Shown here: in pieces, positions 42,440 to 51,234 of the stretch
How the letters are laid out: every line of letters starts with the position of its first letter
Position numbering within the stretch: position 1 is the stretch's first letter
Made by a program: the position numbers and the translations under genes
From: SZUA-309 sp965233675
GTDB taxonomy: Bacteria; Pseudomonadota; Gammaproteobacteria; Pseudomonadales; Azotimanducaceae
Direction of reading: 5' to 3'
Assembly: GCA_965233675.1 (NCBI GenBank)
Contig: OZ247498.1
Span: forward strand, 1,860,001-1,924,000
DNA length: 64,000 bases
Notes under the pieces: model-generated
Databases searched by the model: none
Told to the model about the DNA's origin: nothing
The model's input: the letters and a program-made list of their open reading frames with translations, nothing else

Positions 42440-42633
42440 GAACTTCCGCTCTGGGTCGAACCTGGTCAGATCGTGCGTTCGAACAATACGTCCACTCTTG
42501 AGAGCTACCGCGTAATCAACAACTGGGTTAACCGATTCCGGGGAGGAAGGTCTCATTGGGGAACGTTACAGTTCCCTCGTAACAATCGAGATTCGGGGCT
42601 TCAGCTAGATCAATATCGCTCGAAACACGCCGC

Positions 42634-43317
42634 TCACTTCCTCGCTCTGTAGAGAGTAATGGATCCCGTCAATGTCGGAACCACACTAATCTCGCGAATG
42701 TCTACGAAACCCGCAGCATGCATCAGCTTGGGCAGCACCCCATCAGCATTCGGCTGCGTATCGTCCACGCCGTCCACGAACTGCACACTGCATCGGAACA
42801 GCGTCCGCATTAAACGAGTTTTTTGGATCCCATAGTCAGCAATGTGGAGAGCACCTGAATCTCGGAGCACCGCATGCATGCAGCTAAGTATGTTCCGCTT
42901 TTCATCCAGAGGTGTCTGATGCAAAACAAGGCTGGAAACAACTTTCGTGAACGACCCGAGATCTGCTACAGAGTCTGGACTAAGAAATCCCTGTCGCCAC
43001 TGGATGTCCAAACCGTGTTTGGAGGCTCTCTCGTTCGCCCTGGATAGAACCACCTGATCGGGATCTATACCCACAATCAAAGCCTCGGGCGCTGCAAGTT
43101 TCAGCTGGACAGCAAGCGTACCGGTGCCGCAACCGACATCAAGTATTCGGTCACCGTCCATAGGATCAACATCCTCAATAAGGCGATGCCGCCAGGTACT
43201 TTCTCGGGTTAAGAGCGCGACTGTACTATCGTAAAATGGCGTTAGCCAATGATACCCAAGTGCAGGAGTATAGGCATGCTCAGGTCCCAGCGGACCCCGG
43301 TCGCTTCCGGATTTCAT
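42634..43317 (-). CDS. Class I SAM-dependent methyltransferase (UbiE-like)
   Basis: A 227-residue methyltransferase: motif I ILDVGCGTGTLAVQL, post-I acid in IVGIDPDQVVLSRA, then FTKVVSSLVLHQTP. It is the last gene of a three-gene cluster with the BNR-like lipoprotein and the cytochrome; its start overlaps the lipoprotein stop by four bases. Methylation of metal(loid)s is one possibility in this island, but nothing in the sequence shows the substrate. Confidence 0.85.
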   Translation of the reverse strand: MKSGSDRGPLGPEHAYTPALGYHWLTPFYDSTVALLTRESTWRHRLIEDVDPMDGDRILDVGCGTGTLAVQLKLAAPEALIVGIDPDQVVLSRANERASKHGLDIQWRQGFLSPDSVADLGSFTKVVSSLVLHQTPLDEKRNILSCMHAVLRDSGALHIADYGIQKTRLMRTLFRCSVQFVDGVDDTQPNADGVLPKLMHAAGFVDIREISVVPTLTGSITLYRARK

Positions 43318-44564
43318 GCGCCAGCGACAACCTCGGAACAGGCGAACTCGAGTTCCGCTGTTTTCACTTGGCTCGTCTGCTCTCTAATATCTGTCCAGGC
43401 GATGACAATTCCGCTTTCGTATCTGGCCATCCGGGGAAATCCACTGGGTCGAGATGCCGAAATGGCCGCTAGCGTGTGTGCCTCAGAGAGCTGGTCATCG
43501 GACCCAATGTACCTGTAGCGGAGTTCAGCGGTGTTTGAATCCCCCCGCCCGATCCAACTTACGACTGCACAGCCCGATTGATTTATCGCGACATCCACCC
43601 TACCTAAAGGGTTGTCCGGATCTATCACGATGGGATCGCCGAATGAATGACCGCCATCCGTAGATCGAGCAAACTGAACCCGTGGTGATCCAGATCCCTG
43701 TGTGTACCAGGCCACCCCGACCTGATTCCCCGATGCATCTACGGTCGGTCCGTTAACGGGGCAGCCGAACACCTGCCAGTTGTCTTCGGCGATGGGCCCT
43801 CCAACCTGCCATCGTTTGTCGACGTATCGGGTCAGAGTGATATCTCGCACCTCCTGCTGGCTACGGTCACGATATACCAGAATCGGCACATCTGATGAGA
43901 CTGCGACGTCTGTCTGGCAACAGTCACACACCAAAGGATCAACCAATGATTCACTTATCTCGCCATTTCGAGTCAGTTCGGCGCTCCTCAGCGTCATACC
44001 GACGATCCGGTCACCGGATGTGTTCTTCTGCGTTTCACGACCATCCAGCCAGATGAGCCCAGCCTCGTTCTCGAGCGGAAATATGCTGACAAAACCATGT
44101 TCAGTTGGTGTGCCATCTGCATGCGGTTGAATAGGTTCAGACCAGGAACGGCCAGCATCTCTCGAAACTGAAACGAAAATGTCGTAGGCGTAGGCACTCC
44201 ACCTATGCTTGACCAACCAATGTGCCACCCAGAACTGCTCGTCGATGATTCGGACAGAAGGAAAGTCAGCCCAATTCACGAACCAATCAGCGCCACTAGA
44301 TACGGTATTTGGTTCACTCCAGACACTTTCATCGTAGGACGCAAAACGCAGACGATGCCCATCACCATCGGGTTCAACCCAACTCATGACGATCCCGCCA
44401 CCAAGGTGCGAGTCGAGGCTGGGCAATTGGCTTCCATCTACTGCATACGGGGGCGAGCTACCTTTCACGCCATCGCAGCCAGCCATATTGACCGTCATCA
44501 GCACTATGAGGCACAAATACCCTGCTGGAACTCTCCGTATCTTGGTGCCGTAGTCAGTGCTCAT
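43314..44564 (-). CDS. BNR/sialidase-like beta-propeller lipoprotein
   Basis: A 416-residue lipoprotein (VLMTVNMAGC, lipidated Cys near residue 30). The mature part has repeated Asp-box-like S-x-D-x-G-x-x-[WF] elements: SVSRDAGRSWSEPIQ and ARSTDGGHSFGDPI, with beta-propeller spacing. A CDCCQTD motif in the middle may bind metal or form disulfides. I start it at the ATG at 44564, which overlaps the cytochrome stop; starts farther upstream would put non-signal residues in front. Enzymatic sialidase activity is not implied. Confidence 0.75.
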   Translation of the reverse strand: MSTDYGTKIRRVPAGYLCLIVLMTVNMAGCDGVKGSSPPYAVDGSQLPSLDSHLGGGIVMSWVEPDGDGHRLRFASYDESVWSEPNTVSSGADWFVNWADFPSVRIIDEQFWVAHWLVKHRWSAYAYDIFVSVSRDAGRSWSEPIQPHADGTPTEHGFVSIFPLENEAGLIWLDGRETQKNTSGDRIVGMTLRSAELTRNGEISESLVDPLVCDCCQTDVAVSSDVPILVYRDRSQQEVRDITLTRYVDKRWQVGGPIAEDNWQVFGCPVNGPTVDASGNQVGVAWYTQGSGSPRVQFARSTDGGHSFGDPIVIDPDNPLGRVDVAINQSGCAVVSWIGRGDSNTAELRYRYIGSDDQLSEAHTLAAISASRPSGFPRMARYESGIVIAWTDIREQTSQVKTAELEFACSEVVAGA

Positions 44565-45168
44565 GATCGTGTGAATCGTGATCGTCAGCCTGTTTGTCTT
44601 CATCAGGAGATGTGTCCGAGTGGGAATTATCATCGGAAATGTTCGAAGATTGCGTGTGATGACTCATGTGCCGCCCGCTTGCAAGCAACTCCTGGTACTC
44701 AGGCTCGGTTAGATCTGGAAGCTCCAGCATGAAAGCAACCAGAGGCCACAACTCCAGATCATTGTGACTTACCCCCCATGCTGGCATTCCCGTCATTCGG
44801 ATTCCGTTCTTCGTTACCCAGAATAACTCCGACGCAGACATGTGTGCTGCCGAGTCCGTAAGGTCGGGTGCAGGTGGACTAAGCCCCTTGCCCAGCGCCG
44901 AGCTTTCAACTCCAGGCGCACCGTGACAACCGACGCACATCGCGTCGAAATCACCCGCACCAATCAGAATCAGCTCCTCACTAGTTAGGTCGGGAACCAC
45001 AACCTGTTTAGCCCGACTCTTCACCGAATTATGGGAGGTATTCGACAGCAACCACTCAGTCACGACGCTGTGAGGAACCCGAGCACTGACGTCGTAAACC
45101 CCAGAGTAACTAAAACCGATCGATCCCACAGCGAGGAGCCCAAACGCAATCCCGATACCCTTCAACAC
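44554..45168 (-). CDS. Periplasmic c-type cytochrome with His/Asp-rich tail
   Basis: A 204-residue exported cytochrome c: N-terminal anchor or signal (IGIAFGLLAVGSIGFSYSG), heme site CVGCH (78-82), axial Met in RMTGMPAWGV, and a tail rich in His, Asp and Ser (residues 165-204) likely to bind metal. GTG start with AGG six bases upstream. The order cytochrome, BNR lipoprotein, methyltransferase is compact and overlapping. Confidence 0.85.
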   Translation of the reverse strand: MLKGIGIAFGLLAVGSIGFSYSGVYDVSARVPHSVVTEWLLSNTSHNSVKSRAKQVVVPDLTSEELILIGAGDFDAMCVGCHGAPGVESSALGKGLSPPAPDLTDSAAHMSASELFWVTKNGIRMTGMPAWGVSHNDLELWPLVAFMLELPDLTEPEYQELLASGRHMSHHTQSSNISDDNSHSDTSPDEDKQADDHDSHDHEH

Positions 45169-45279
45169 ATCTAACCTCGACGAAAAGCTATCGAAAATCT
45201 GAATCAGTAGGATAGTCGCCTACTATCAGCGCAATGACCTCAGCAACACGCTCTCTCCGCAACAGTTGGCCCGGGCTGA

Positions 45280-45750
45280 TCATTGCGGCCCCCACCGCAT
45301 CGTCATATGGTCAAACATAGCCTCCAGGGTCATCTGCATCATATCTACACGCATTGCCAACGACTCAAAACGTTCATCCAGCGTCGTTTCGGCATCCTGA
45401 GTGTGAGACTCCCCTTGAGCTAGAAGGTGTTCCTGCATCAGCTGGGATATGCTCAGCCCGCCAGTCCGCCTCAGAAGCATCAGCATCTCATGAAGATGAC
45501 CGCGGTGAGAGCTCATCAGGCGTTTGCGTTGTTCAGGACTCTCAGTTTCAGCAAGCAACTCCATCTCGGTTCGCATCGATTCGACCAACTGACTCATTCG
45601 CGCCTCATTTACCACAGTGGCTTCTCGAGCTTGTGCTGAGGAGGCGGCGTGCGCATCTCGCAAATCAGCTGCCGGATCTGACGTCTGAGCAAGCGCAGGT
45701 CCTGCGATTGACAGGATGCATAGGACCGTTATTCCTTTTACGACATTCAT
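45280..45750 (-). CDS. Met-rich periplasmic helical protein
   Basis: A 156-residue exported protein with signal peptide (ITVLCILSIAGPALA) and a long helical body rich in Met, Glu and Arg (HRGHLHEMLMLLRR, LAMRVDMMQMTLEAMFDHMT). It looks like the Spy/CpxP-type or Met-rich copper-associated periplasmic proteins, but I cannot assign a family. Its promoter has a 19-base spacer, back to back with that of copA, so it is probably induced with it. Confidence 0.7.
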   Translation of the reverse strand: MNVVKGITVLCILSIAGPALAQTSDPAADLRDAHAASSAQAREATVVNEARMSQLVESMRTEMELLAETESPEQRKRLMSSHRGHLHEMLMLLRRTGGLSISQLMQEHLLAQGESHTQDAETTLDERFESLAMRVDMMQMTLEAMFDHMTMRWGPQ

Positions 45751-45783
45751 TTCATCTATTTCCCGTTTCGTTGGGAAATAGGA

Positions 45784-45814
45784 TCTTAAGAGTTGTATCC
45801 AGCGTACAGGTCAA
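45784..45814 (-). promoter_or_regulatory. MerR-type promoter of the Met-rich protein gene
   Basis: On the minus strand TTGACC (45809-45814), 19-base spacer beginning TGTACGCTGGATAC, TTAAGA (45784-45789). The spacer length is diagnostic of MerR-family control; the dyad is imperfect. Confidence 0.7.
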
Positions 45815-45829
45815 GCCAGATAAGTAAGG

Positions 45830-45860
45830 TTGACATGTATCTAACACACAGGTTTTAGGC
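45830..45860 (+). promoter_or_regulatory. MerR-type promoter of copA
   Basis: TTGACA (45830-45835), 19-base spacer TGTATCTAACACACAGGTT, TTAGGC (45855-45860). It shares the pattern TTGAC-TG-A-CTAAC and GTTTTAG with the promoter at 48192-48222. A 17-base alternative (TTTTAG) exists. Confidence 0.65.
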
Positions 45861-45892
45861 TGGAGACGCCAGGTTCATCAGAAAATCCCTCT

Positions 45893-48142
45893 ATGAGTCA
45901 GACTTCAAACACTACGCTGCTCGCCCACACCTGCCCAATGCATCCGGAGGTAGACAACACTGGTCCGGGTGACTGTCCAAAATGCGGTATGGCCTTGGAA
46001 CCGCTCTTGCCGCCGCCGATCAGCACGACTCAATGGACTTGCCCAATGCACCCCGAAATCGTGAGAGACGAGTCCGGCAGCTGTCCGATCTGTGGTATGG
46101 CACTCGAGCCGATGTCAATTGACTACGTAGAGGAAGCCAACCCAGAACTCGAAGACATGTCTCGACGTTTCTGGTTCGCTGCCGTCCTAACCATTCCGGT
46201 GGTTTTTCTGGCGATGGGAGACTTGTTGCCTGGCGCACCAGTTTCACAGGTGTTGTCACCAGATGTTCGCATCTACCTGGAACTGTTACTCGCCACCCCG
46301 ATATGCCTATGGTCAGCATGGCCGTTCTACGTGCGCGGGATTCAATCCATTCGGACTTTGAATCTCAACATGTTCACGCTAATCGGCCTGGGCGTCAGCG
46401 TAGCCTACCTCTATTCCGTTATTGCAGCTCTGTTCCCAGAGTGGTTCCCCACCTCTTTCCGAAACGAAGACGGCGAAGTTGGCGTCTATTTCGAGGCAGC
46501 TGCTGTCATCGTAACCCTCATACTTCTTGGTCAAGTATTGGAGTTACGAGCACGAAGCGCTACCAGCTCAGCCATCAGACAGCTACTTGGCATGGCCGCC
46601 AAGACCGCCAGGCGAATCACCGAAGAAGGCGAAGAGGATATACCCCTCGAGCACGTTCAGGTTGGCGACCGACTCAGGGTGAGACCCGGTGAAAAAATAC
46701 CCGTTGACGGTGTTGTGCTGGAAGGCGCCAGCTCGGTCGACGAATCCATGGTGACTGGCGAACCCATACCGGTCGAAAAGGATCCGGGAGCCAAGGTCGT
46801 TGGCGCGACGATAAACGGCACTGGTTCGCTGGTGATGGAGGCCCAGAAGGTTGGCGCGGACACCTTGCTGTCAAGAATCGTCGCAATGGTCGCCGAGGCG
46901 CAACGCAGTCGGGCACCGATCCAAAAACTCGCAGACGTTGTCGCCGGCTACTTCGTACCGGCAGTAATCGCCGTCGCCGTCCTGACGTTCATCGCATGGG
47001 CCAGTTTTGGCCCCGAACCACGCTATACCTATGGTTTGCTGAATGCAGTTGCAGTACTGATCATCGCATGCCCCTGCGCGCTAGGACTGGCCACACCCAT
47101 GTCGATCATGGTTGCGACAGGGCGTGGTGCAGCCATGGGGATACTGTTCAGAAACGCCGAAGCCATCGAAACCATGCGAAAGGTCGATACGCTGGTCGTT
47201 GACAAAACCGGCACGCTCACCGAAGGGCGTCCAGAACTGGTTACCCTACAGCCGGCTATCACCGACATCGATGAGCAATTGCTACTCAGCTACACGGCAA
47301 GTCTTGAAGCAGGCAGTGAACACCCGCTGGCAGGGGCCATTATCGATGCAGCAGAAGCACGTAACGTACCGGCGATACCTGTGGAGAATTTCCAGTCCGT
47401 CACCGGAAAAGGTATTACCGGCAACATCAAGGGTAGCAACGTGGGGCTCGGAAATCAGGCGTTGATGGACGACCTCGGTGTCGCAATAGACCATCTAGCA
47501 GAAGAATCAGATGCCCATCGACGTGATGGCCAGACGATCATGTATGTAGCCATCGATGGAGAGCTAGCGGGAATCGTCGGTGTAGCGGATCCCATAAAGG
47601 AAAGCACCGCCGAAGCGGTGAGCATTCTCCACGATGAGGGTATTCAAGTAGTGATGCTCACTGGCGACAGCAAACTTACCGCTGAAGCAGTTGCACGAAA
47701 GCTGAACATAGATCACGTAGTTGCCGAAGTCTTGCCGGAAGACAAAGTATCGGAGATCGTGAGCCGGCAGGCGGCCGGAGAGATAGTCGCAATGGCCGGT
47801 GATGGGATCAATGATGCTCCAGCGTTGGCAAAGGCTCATGTAGGAATCGCCATGGGTACGGGCACGGATATCGCCATGGAAAGTGCCGGCGTGACGCTGG
47901 TGAAGGGCGATCTCAGGGGAATTGCGCGAGCCCGAGCCCTCAGCCGTGCCACCATGCGTAACATCAAGCAAAACTTGTTTTTCGCCTTCATCTACAATGC
48001 TTCCGGCGTTCCAGTGGCAGCAGGTGTGCTTTACCCACTGTTCGGCGTCCTACTTAGCCCTATGATCGCGGCTCTCGCAATGAGTGCCAGTTCTGTTTCG
48101 GTCATTACCAATGCATTGCGCCTACGACGGAGTGCCTTATGA
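45893..48142 (+). CDS. copA: Copper-exporting P1B-type ATPase CopA
   Basis: A 749-residue P-type ATPase. Instead of HMA domains it has two short N-terminal CPMHPE...CPxCGM metal modules (14-33 and 50-69). Membrane part with CPC in IIACPCALGLATP (Cys393, Cys395), phosphorylation site DKTGTLT (Asp437), the GSEHPLAG His-Pro motif and GDGINDAPAL hinge. These mark Cu(I)/Ag(I) export of the CopA/CopB group. It pumps ions from cytoplasm to periplasm, complementing CusCBA. MerR-type promoter just upstream. No strong ribosome site at the ATG. Confidence 0.95.
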   Translation: MSQTSNTTLLAHTCPMHPEVDNTGPGDCPKCGMALEPLLPPPISTTQWTCPMHPEIVRDESGSCPICGMALEPMSIDYVEEANPELEDMSRRFWFAAVLTIPVVFLAMGDLLPGAPVSQVLSPDVRIYLELLLATPICLWSAWPFYVRGIQSIRTLNLNMFTLIGLGVSVAYLYSVIAALFPEWFPTSFRNEDGEVGVYFEAAAVIVTLILLGQVLELRARSATSSAIRQLLGMAAKTARRITEEGEEDIPLEHVQVGDRLRVRPGEKIPVDGVVLEGASSVDESMVTGEPIPVEKDPGAKVVGATINGTGSLVMEAQKVGADTLLSRIVAMVAEAQRSRAPIQKLADVVAGYFVPAVIAVAVLTFIAWASFGPEPRYTYGLLNAVAVLIIACPCALGLATPMSIMVATGRGAAMGILFRNAEAIETMRKVDTLVVDKTGTLTEGRPELVTLQPAITDIDEQLLLSYTASLEAGSEHPLAGAIIDAAEARNVPAIPVENFQSVTGKGITGNIKGSNVGLGNQALMDDLGVAIDHLAEESDAHRRDGQTIMYVAIDGELAGIVGVADPIKESTAEAVSILHDEGIQVVMLTGDSKLTAEAVARKLNIDHVVAEVLPEDKVSEIVSRQAAGEIVAMAGDGINDAPALAKAHVGIAMGTGTDIAMESAGVTLVKGDLRGIARARALSRATMRNIKQNLFFAFIYNASGVPVAAGVLYPLFGVLLSPMIAALAMSASSVSVITNALRLRRSAL

Positions 48143-48191
48143 CTAGGAAAGGTGTCGCTTTCGAGCTCTGGCGGCACGACGAAGTTCCCCT

Positions 48192-48222
48192 TTGACCTGC
48201 ACCTAACTACCAAGTTTTAGAG
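48192..48222 (+). promoter_or_regulatory. MerR-type promoter of the helical protein gene
   Basis: TTGACC (48192-48197), 19-base spacer TGCACCTAACTACCAAGTT, TTAGAG (48217-48222). Strong resemblance to the copA promoter. Confidence 0.7.
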
Positions 48223-48253
48223 TACCTCTTCCTCTCAGAAACAGGAGAACGTT

Positions 48254-48712
48254 ATGCACGTTGAGACGTTTGGTGACCTCGTCGACTGGACGCGCGCGCT
48301 CCATCAACGATTGGAAAAGTGCCTCTCGCATTGCGCGAGTACTGCGGAAGAGCAGCATATACAGTGGCTGCTGAGCTATATGGCGGATCATGAGGAAAAG
48401 ATTGCGCGAGCCATTGCGGGGTTTAGCCAGAAAGCCGATCCGAAGGCATTGAATACCTGGGTACTGGACTACCTTTCACACAAGCCAATCGAACCGCATC
48501 CTGCCTGCGATGGGTCGTTCGAAAATCTCGATTTCGATCAAATCCGACAAGCTGTGTTCGATCTCCACAATCAATCCTTGGCATTGTATCGGTATCTGCT
48601 AGGTCGGGTAGAAATCCCGGAAACCCGGGACCTTATTGAATCACTTGTATCTCTCGAAGAAAACGAAGCAATGCGACTTGCGCAGCAGACTGGCCGAATT
48701 CGGGATCTTTGA
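48254..48712 (+). CDS. Small helical (ferritin/hemerythrin-like) protein, function unknown
   Basis: A 152-residue protein predicted all-helical, with four long helices (RALHQRLEKCLSHCASTAEE, LLSYMADHEEKIARAIAGFS, IRQAVFDLHNQSLALYRYLL, DLIESLVSLEENEAMRLAQQ). Glu and His pairs on helices 2 to 4 resemble a four-helix di-metal bundle, but an E-x-x-H motif is not complete. AGGAG stands six bases before the ATG. The promoter suggests metal induction with copA. Confidence 0.65.
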   Translation: MHVETFGDLVDWTRALHQRLEKCLSHCASTAEEQHIQWLLSYMADHEEKIARAIAGFSQKADPKALNTWVLDYLSHKPIEPHPACDGSFENLDFDQIRQAVFDLHNQSLALYRYLLGRVEIPETRDLIESLVSLEENEAMRLAQQTGRIRDL

Positions 48713-48816
48713 TTTTTGTTGCGGGCGTTCAGCAGAAGCCCCCTAGATCCGTTCGTAGGGGGCGACCGCATGATCGGCTTCGGCTGCTGAACCCGCGCTA
48801 AGCTGCTGAACCCGCG

Positions 48817-49278
48817 CTAAACTGAGGACTCCTGATCTTCGAAATCCAGGCGCTCGATCAACGGACAAATCTCATCGTTGGTCGGCGCTTCGTCCAACAT
48901 CTGTCTCCAAGCTTGCATGGCTCCAGTGATGCGCGCCTCGGTAGCCTGCAGTTCGACAATCCGATCTCGAACGCTATGCAATCGGCTTTCGACCAGTTCC
49001 TTGACCTGATGACACGGCACATCGCCATGGTTCACCGTTTCAAAGATTGACTTGATATCGCCAATTGTTAGACCCAATCCCTGGGCTCGCCGGATGAACC
49101 GAACACGATGCAAGTCATCCATAGAGAAACGGCGATATCCGTTCTCAGGTTCTCGACTAGGGCTCAACAAGTCTATGCGCGCATAGTAACGAACCGTTGC
49201 AGGTGTTACGCCGGCACTGCGAGCCAACTCAGCGACATGCAGCGAGCCGCGCTCGTGGGTATTTATTGTGTAGTTCAT
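48817..49278 (-). CDS. MerR-family metal regulator (Cys89/Cys138)
   Basis: A 153-residue MerR protein: HTH VAELARSAGVTPATVRYYAR, a dimer helix preceded by Cys89 (GDVPCHQVKEL, the position of MerR C82/ZntR C79, usual in divalent-metal sensors) and a single C-terminal Cys138 (NDEICPLI). CueR-like monovalent sensors have Ser at the first site, so this one should respond to divalent ions. AAGGAG stands six bases before the ATG at 49278. Its target may be the flanking N19 promoters. Confidence 0.88.
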   Translation of the reverse strand: MNYTINTHERGSLHVAELARSAGVTPATVRYYARIDLLSPSREPENGYRRFSMDDLHRVRFIRRAQGLGLTIGDIKSIFETVNHGDVPCHQVKELVESRLHSVRDRIVELQATEARITGAMQAWRQMLDEAPTNDEICPLIERLDFEDQESSV

Positions 49279-49360
49279 CGTTCTCTCCTTGCAATCGATA
49301 CAAGGGTTCGGGCACGCCGAACCCGATGCCGCCATTGGCGGTGAAGCAAAGGAGAGTCGT

Positions 49361-49768
49361 CTAGATCCGTATTCTCAGCGTAGAGAGATAGACTGGGACA
49401 GGTTTATCTGGTGGAGCAAAGTCCTGGGCATAGCGGAATAGTGTATTGGGCTCGGATGCCGAAGCGATTGAAGCAATAGACGCAACAACGAACGCAAACT
49501 CGATACTGGGCACCTTGAGTTCACTCGGTTTGATTGCCAACGTCGGATCGCAGCACTGACTGGTCTCTGGCGTGGCATCACCAGCACTCATCGGTAGCGA
49601 CATACAGTGCTCGTGAGACGCTTCTACCGCCTCGACAGCTGTTTGCTCCGCTTCGTCTACCACAGGTACGGAAGCCATTCCGCAAGGCGCAGCAACGAGC
49701 ACAACCCATGAGAACATCATTGCCCACATGGTTGAACGTCGACTTCTTCTCTTCCTCAGTAGGTTCAT
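49361..49768 (-). CDS. Small exported Cys/His protein, CopL/DUF2946-like
   Basis: A 135-residue protein with a signal segment (WAMMFSWVVLVAAPCGMAS) and a mature part carrying SHEHCMSLPMSAGDATPETS and QCCDP, a probable metal site. It is the kind of protein found beside copper and czc genes. The ATG at 49768 gives a basic start followed by the hydrophobic core. Confidence 0.6.
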   Translation of the reverse strand: MNLLRKRRSRRSTMWAMMFSWVVLVAAPCGMASVPVVDEAEQTAVEAVEASHEHCMSLPMSAGDATPETSQCCDPTLAIKPSELKVPSIEFAFVVASIASIASASEPNTLFRYAQDFAPPDKPVPVYLSTLRIRI

Positions 49769-49944
49769 CACACTTTCGAGGTTATACCTACATTGAATAC
49801 TGATCCGCACCTGCATTTCATACTATCAGGAGTTCCACCTAACTCATAGCCCCCGCAACGTCCATAACACCCTGTTTTAGAACGGAAAACGGCCGACAAT
49901 TGTGTGCCGTTCCCACCACCAGCCAACCAATCTGGAGTCCAATC

Positions 49945-50388
49945 ATGGTGTATGCAATGTCTCTGAGCCTAGTCCTGGTACTCGCGACAATCTTCATCCA
50001 CTTCTGGATGCTTAGGAACACGTCCAGACTCCTCTGCCGCTGTGCTCCAGACACGTATGCGCCTACGCTTATGGCCGTTTCCGGAGTATTTATCGCCCAT
50101 CTGATTGAAGTAGCCCTCTATGCAGCCGCCTACGCACTCCTAGAGCACACTCTGGAAGTAGGTGAATTGCTGGGTGCCCCGGGCGATACGCCGATGGACT
50201 ATTTCTATTACTCCATCGTGATGTACACCTCTCTGGGGTTGGGTGAAGTCTTTCCCGTTGATCACCTGAGAGTCATGAGCGGCATTGAGGCCTTGAATGG
50301 TCTTGTGCTCATTGGCTGGTCGACATCGTTTACTTTTCTGATCATGAGGCGTTACTGGCCAATGAATCCGCCGGAACGGGCTGCGTGA
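49945..50388 (+). CDS. Two-helix ion-channel family protein with unusual filter
   Basis: A 147-residue membrane protein: hydrophobic helix 1 (SLSLVLVLATIFIHFWML), helix 2 (LMAVSGVFIAHLIEVALYAA), a pore region IVMYTSLGLGEVFP (T95-S-L-G-L-G-E101) in the place of the K+ channel TVGYGD filter, then helix 3. It belongs to the Ion_trans_2 type, but the filter T-S-L-G-L-G-E departs from TVGYGD. It stands alone between two metal gene sets. Confidence 0.7.
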   Translation: MVYAMSLSLVLVLATIFIHFWMLRNTSRLLCRCAPDTYAPTLMAVSGVFIAHLIEVALYAAAYALLEHTLEVGELLGAPGDTPMDYFYYSIVMYTSLGLGEVFPVDHLRVMSGIEALNGLVLIGWSTSFTFLIMRRYWPMNPPERAA

Positions 50389-50440
50389 CCACCTGCTATA
50401 TTGTCGATTAGGTTTACGACAGCGAGTACCAGCGCTCCGG

Positions 50441-51232
50441 TCACCGTAGTCTACGTAGCGCCCACGGTTCGAAATCATTTTCGTCAAGACCCGTACGAAA
50501 CCGATAGTCCTGGAATTCCAGCACGGTGATCTTCCGAGACTGGTGGTTCTCCATCGTCAAACGGTGCGCTCGCCAATGTCGCCCTAGATATTGCCTATAG
50601 TCTTCAAGGACCAGCGTTTTAACCTGTCGGCCTTTTCTATCATGGAATTCGACTTTAACCATTCGGAGTTCCGCCTTATCCAGCCAAACCGTTTGTCGTG
50701 TATAACCCGAGTTAGGATCGAGTGGTTGACGCTCCAGTACAAAACACTCGTGCTCACCGCAAGACTCATCCTCGAGTCGATCATGATCGAATTTTTCTTC
50801 TTCGATAGACAAAAGATCCTCATAAGCAAACTCGCTACCGACGAACGGGCTCGATTTGTTCGCTGAGGCTATGCGCTTGACTCTCTTGAGCGACGGCAAG
50901 TACAGCCATTGCTCATCGCTCTGGGCCACATAGGTATGACTGAGGAACCCTGTTCCCGCGATGTCCTTCGGCTCACGAAAAACTACGAGAGAGCGGTCAC
51001 CTTGCGCTTGCTCCCCAACTTCCAACGTGCTCCAGGTGAGTCGACGATGTCGTTCCCGACCTTGCTCGTTTTTCAGAATCATCGTGACTTCAACAACTGC
51101 GTCTTCAAACCCTTCATCGCGACGGAGGCTTTCCACTACGATGGCCTGCCCACTCGCATCCGCTCCCAGCTCGGACGCCACGGCTTCAGCCGCTAGCAGA
51201 AAACTCGCCAGACACATCGTTAGCAGCCTCAC
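50441..51232 (-). CDS. LolA-like outer-membrane-lipoprotein-sorting family protein
   Basis: A 263-residue exported protein (signal LLTMCLASFLLAAEAVAS) with the LolA/LppX-type half-barrel: RHRRLTWSTL, VFREPKDIAGTGFLSHTYV, QWLYLPSLKRVKRIAS, YTRQTVWLDKAELRMVKVEF. It matches the COG2834 type found beside FtsX permeases. The last gene of the eleven-gene operon, two bases after the ABC-YHS ATPase. It probably shuttles a lipidic or metal-bound ligand between membranes (inference). Starts at the GTG at 51232 (or ATG at 51217). Confidence 0.8.
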   Translation of the reverse strand: MRLLTMCLASFLLAAEAVASELGADASGQAIVVESLRRDEGFEDAVVEVTMILKNEQGRERHRRLTWSTLEVGEQAQGDRSLVVFREPKDIAGTGFLSHTYVAQSDEQWLYLPSLKRVKRIASANKSSPFVGSEFAYEDLLSIEEEKFDHDRLEDESCGEHECFVLERQPLDPNSGYTRQTVWLDKAELRMVKVEFHDRKGRQVKTLVLEDYRQYLGRHWRAHRLTMENHQSRKITVLEFQDYRFRTGLDENDFEPWALRRLR

Positions 51233-51234
51233 TC

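Noticed and set aside
42559..42576. Hairpin GGGAAC/GTTCCC after merA as a terminator
   Set aside because: The stem is short and no T-run follows, so a terminator is not supported.
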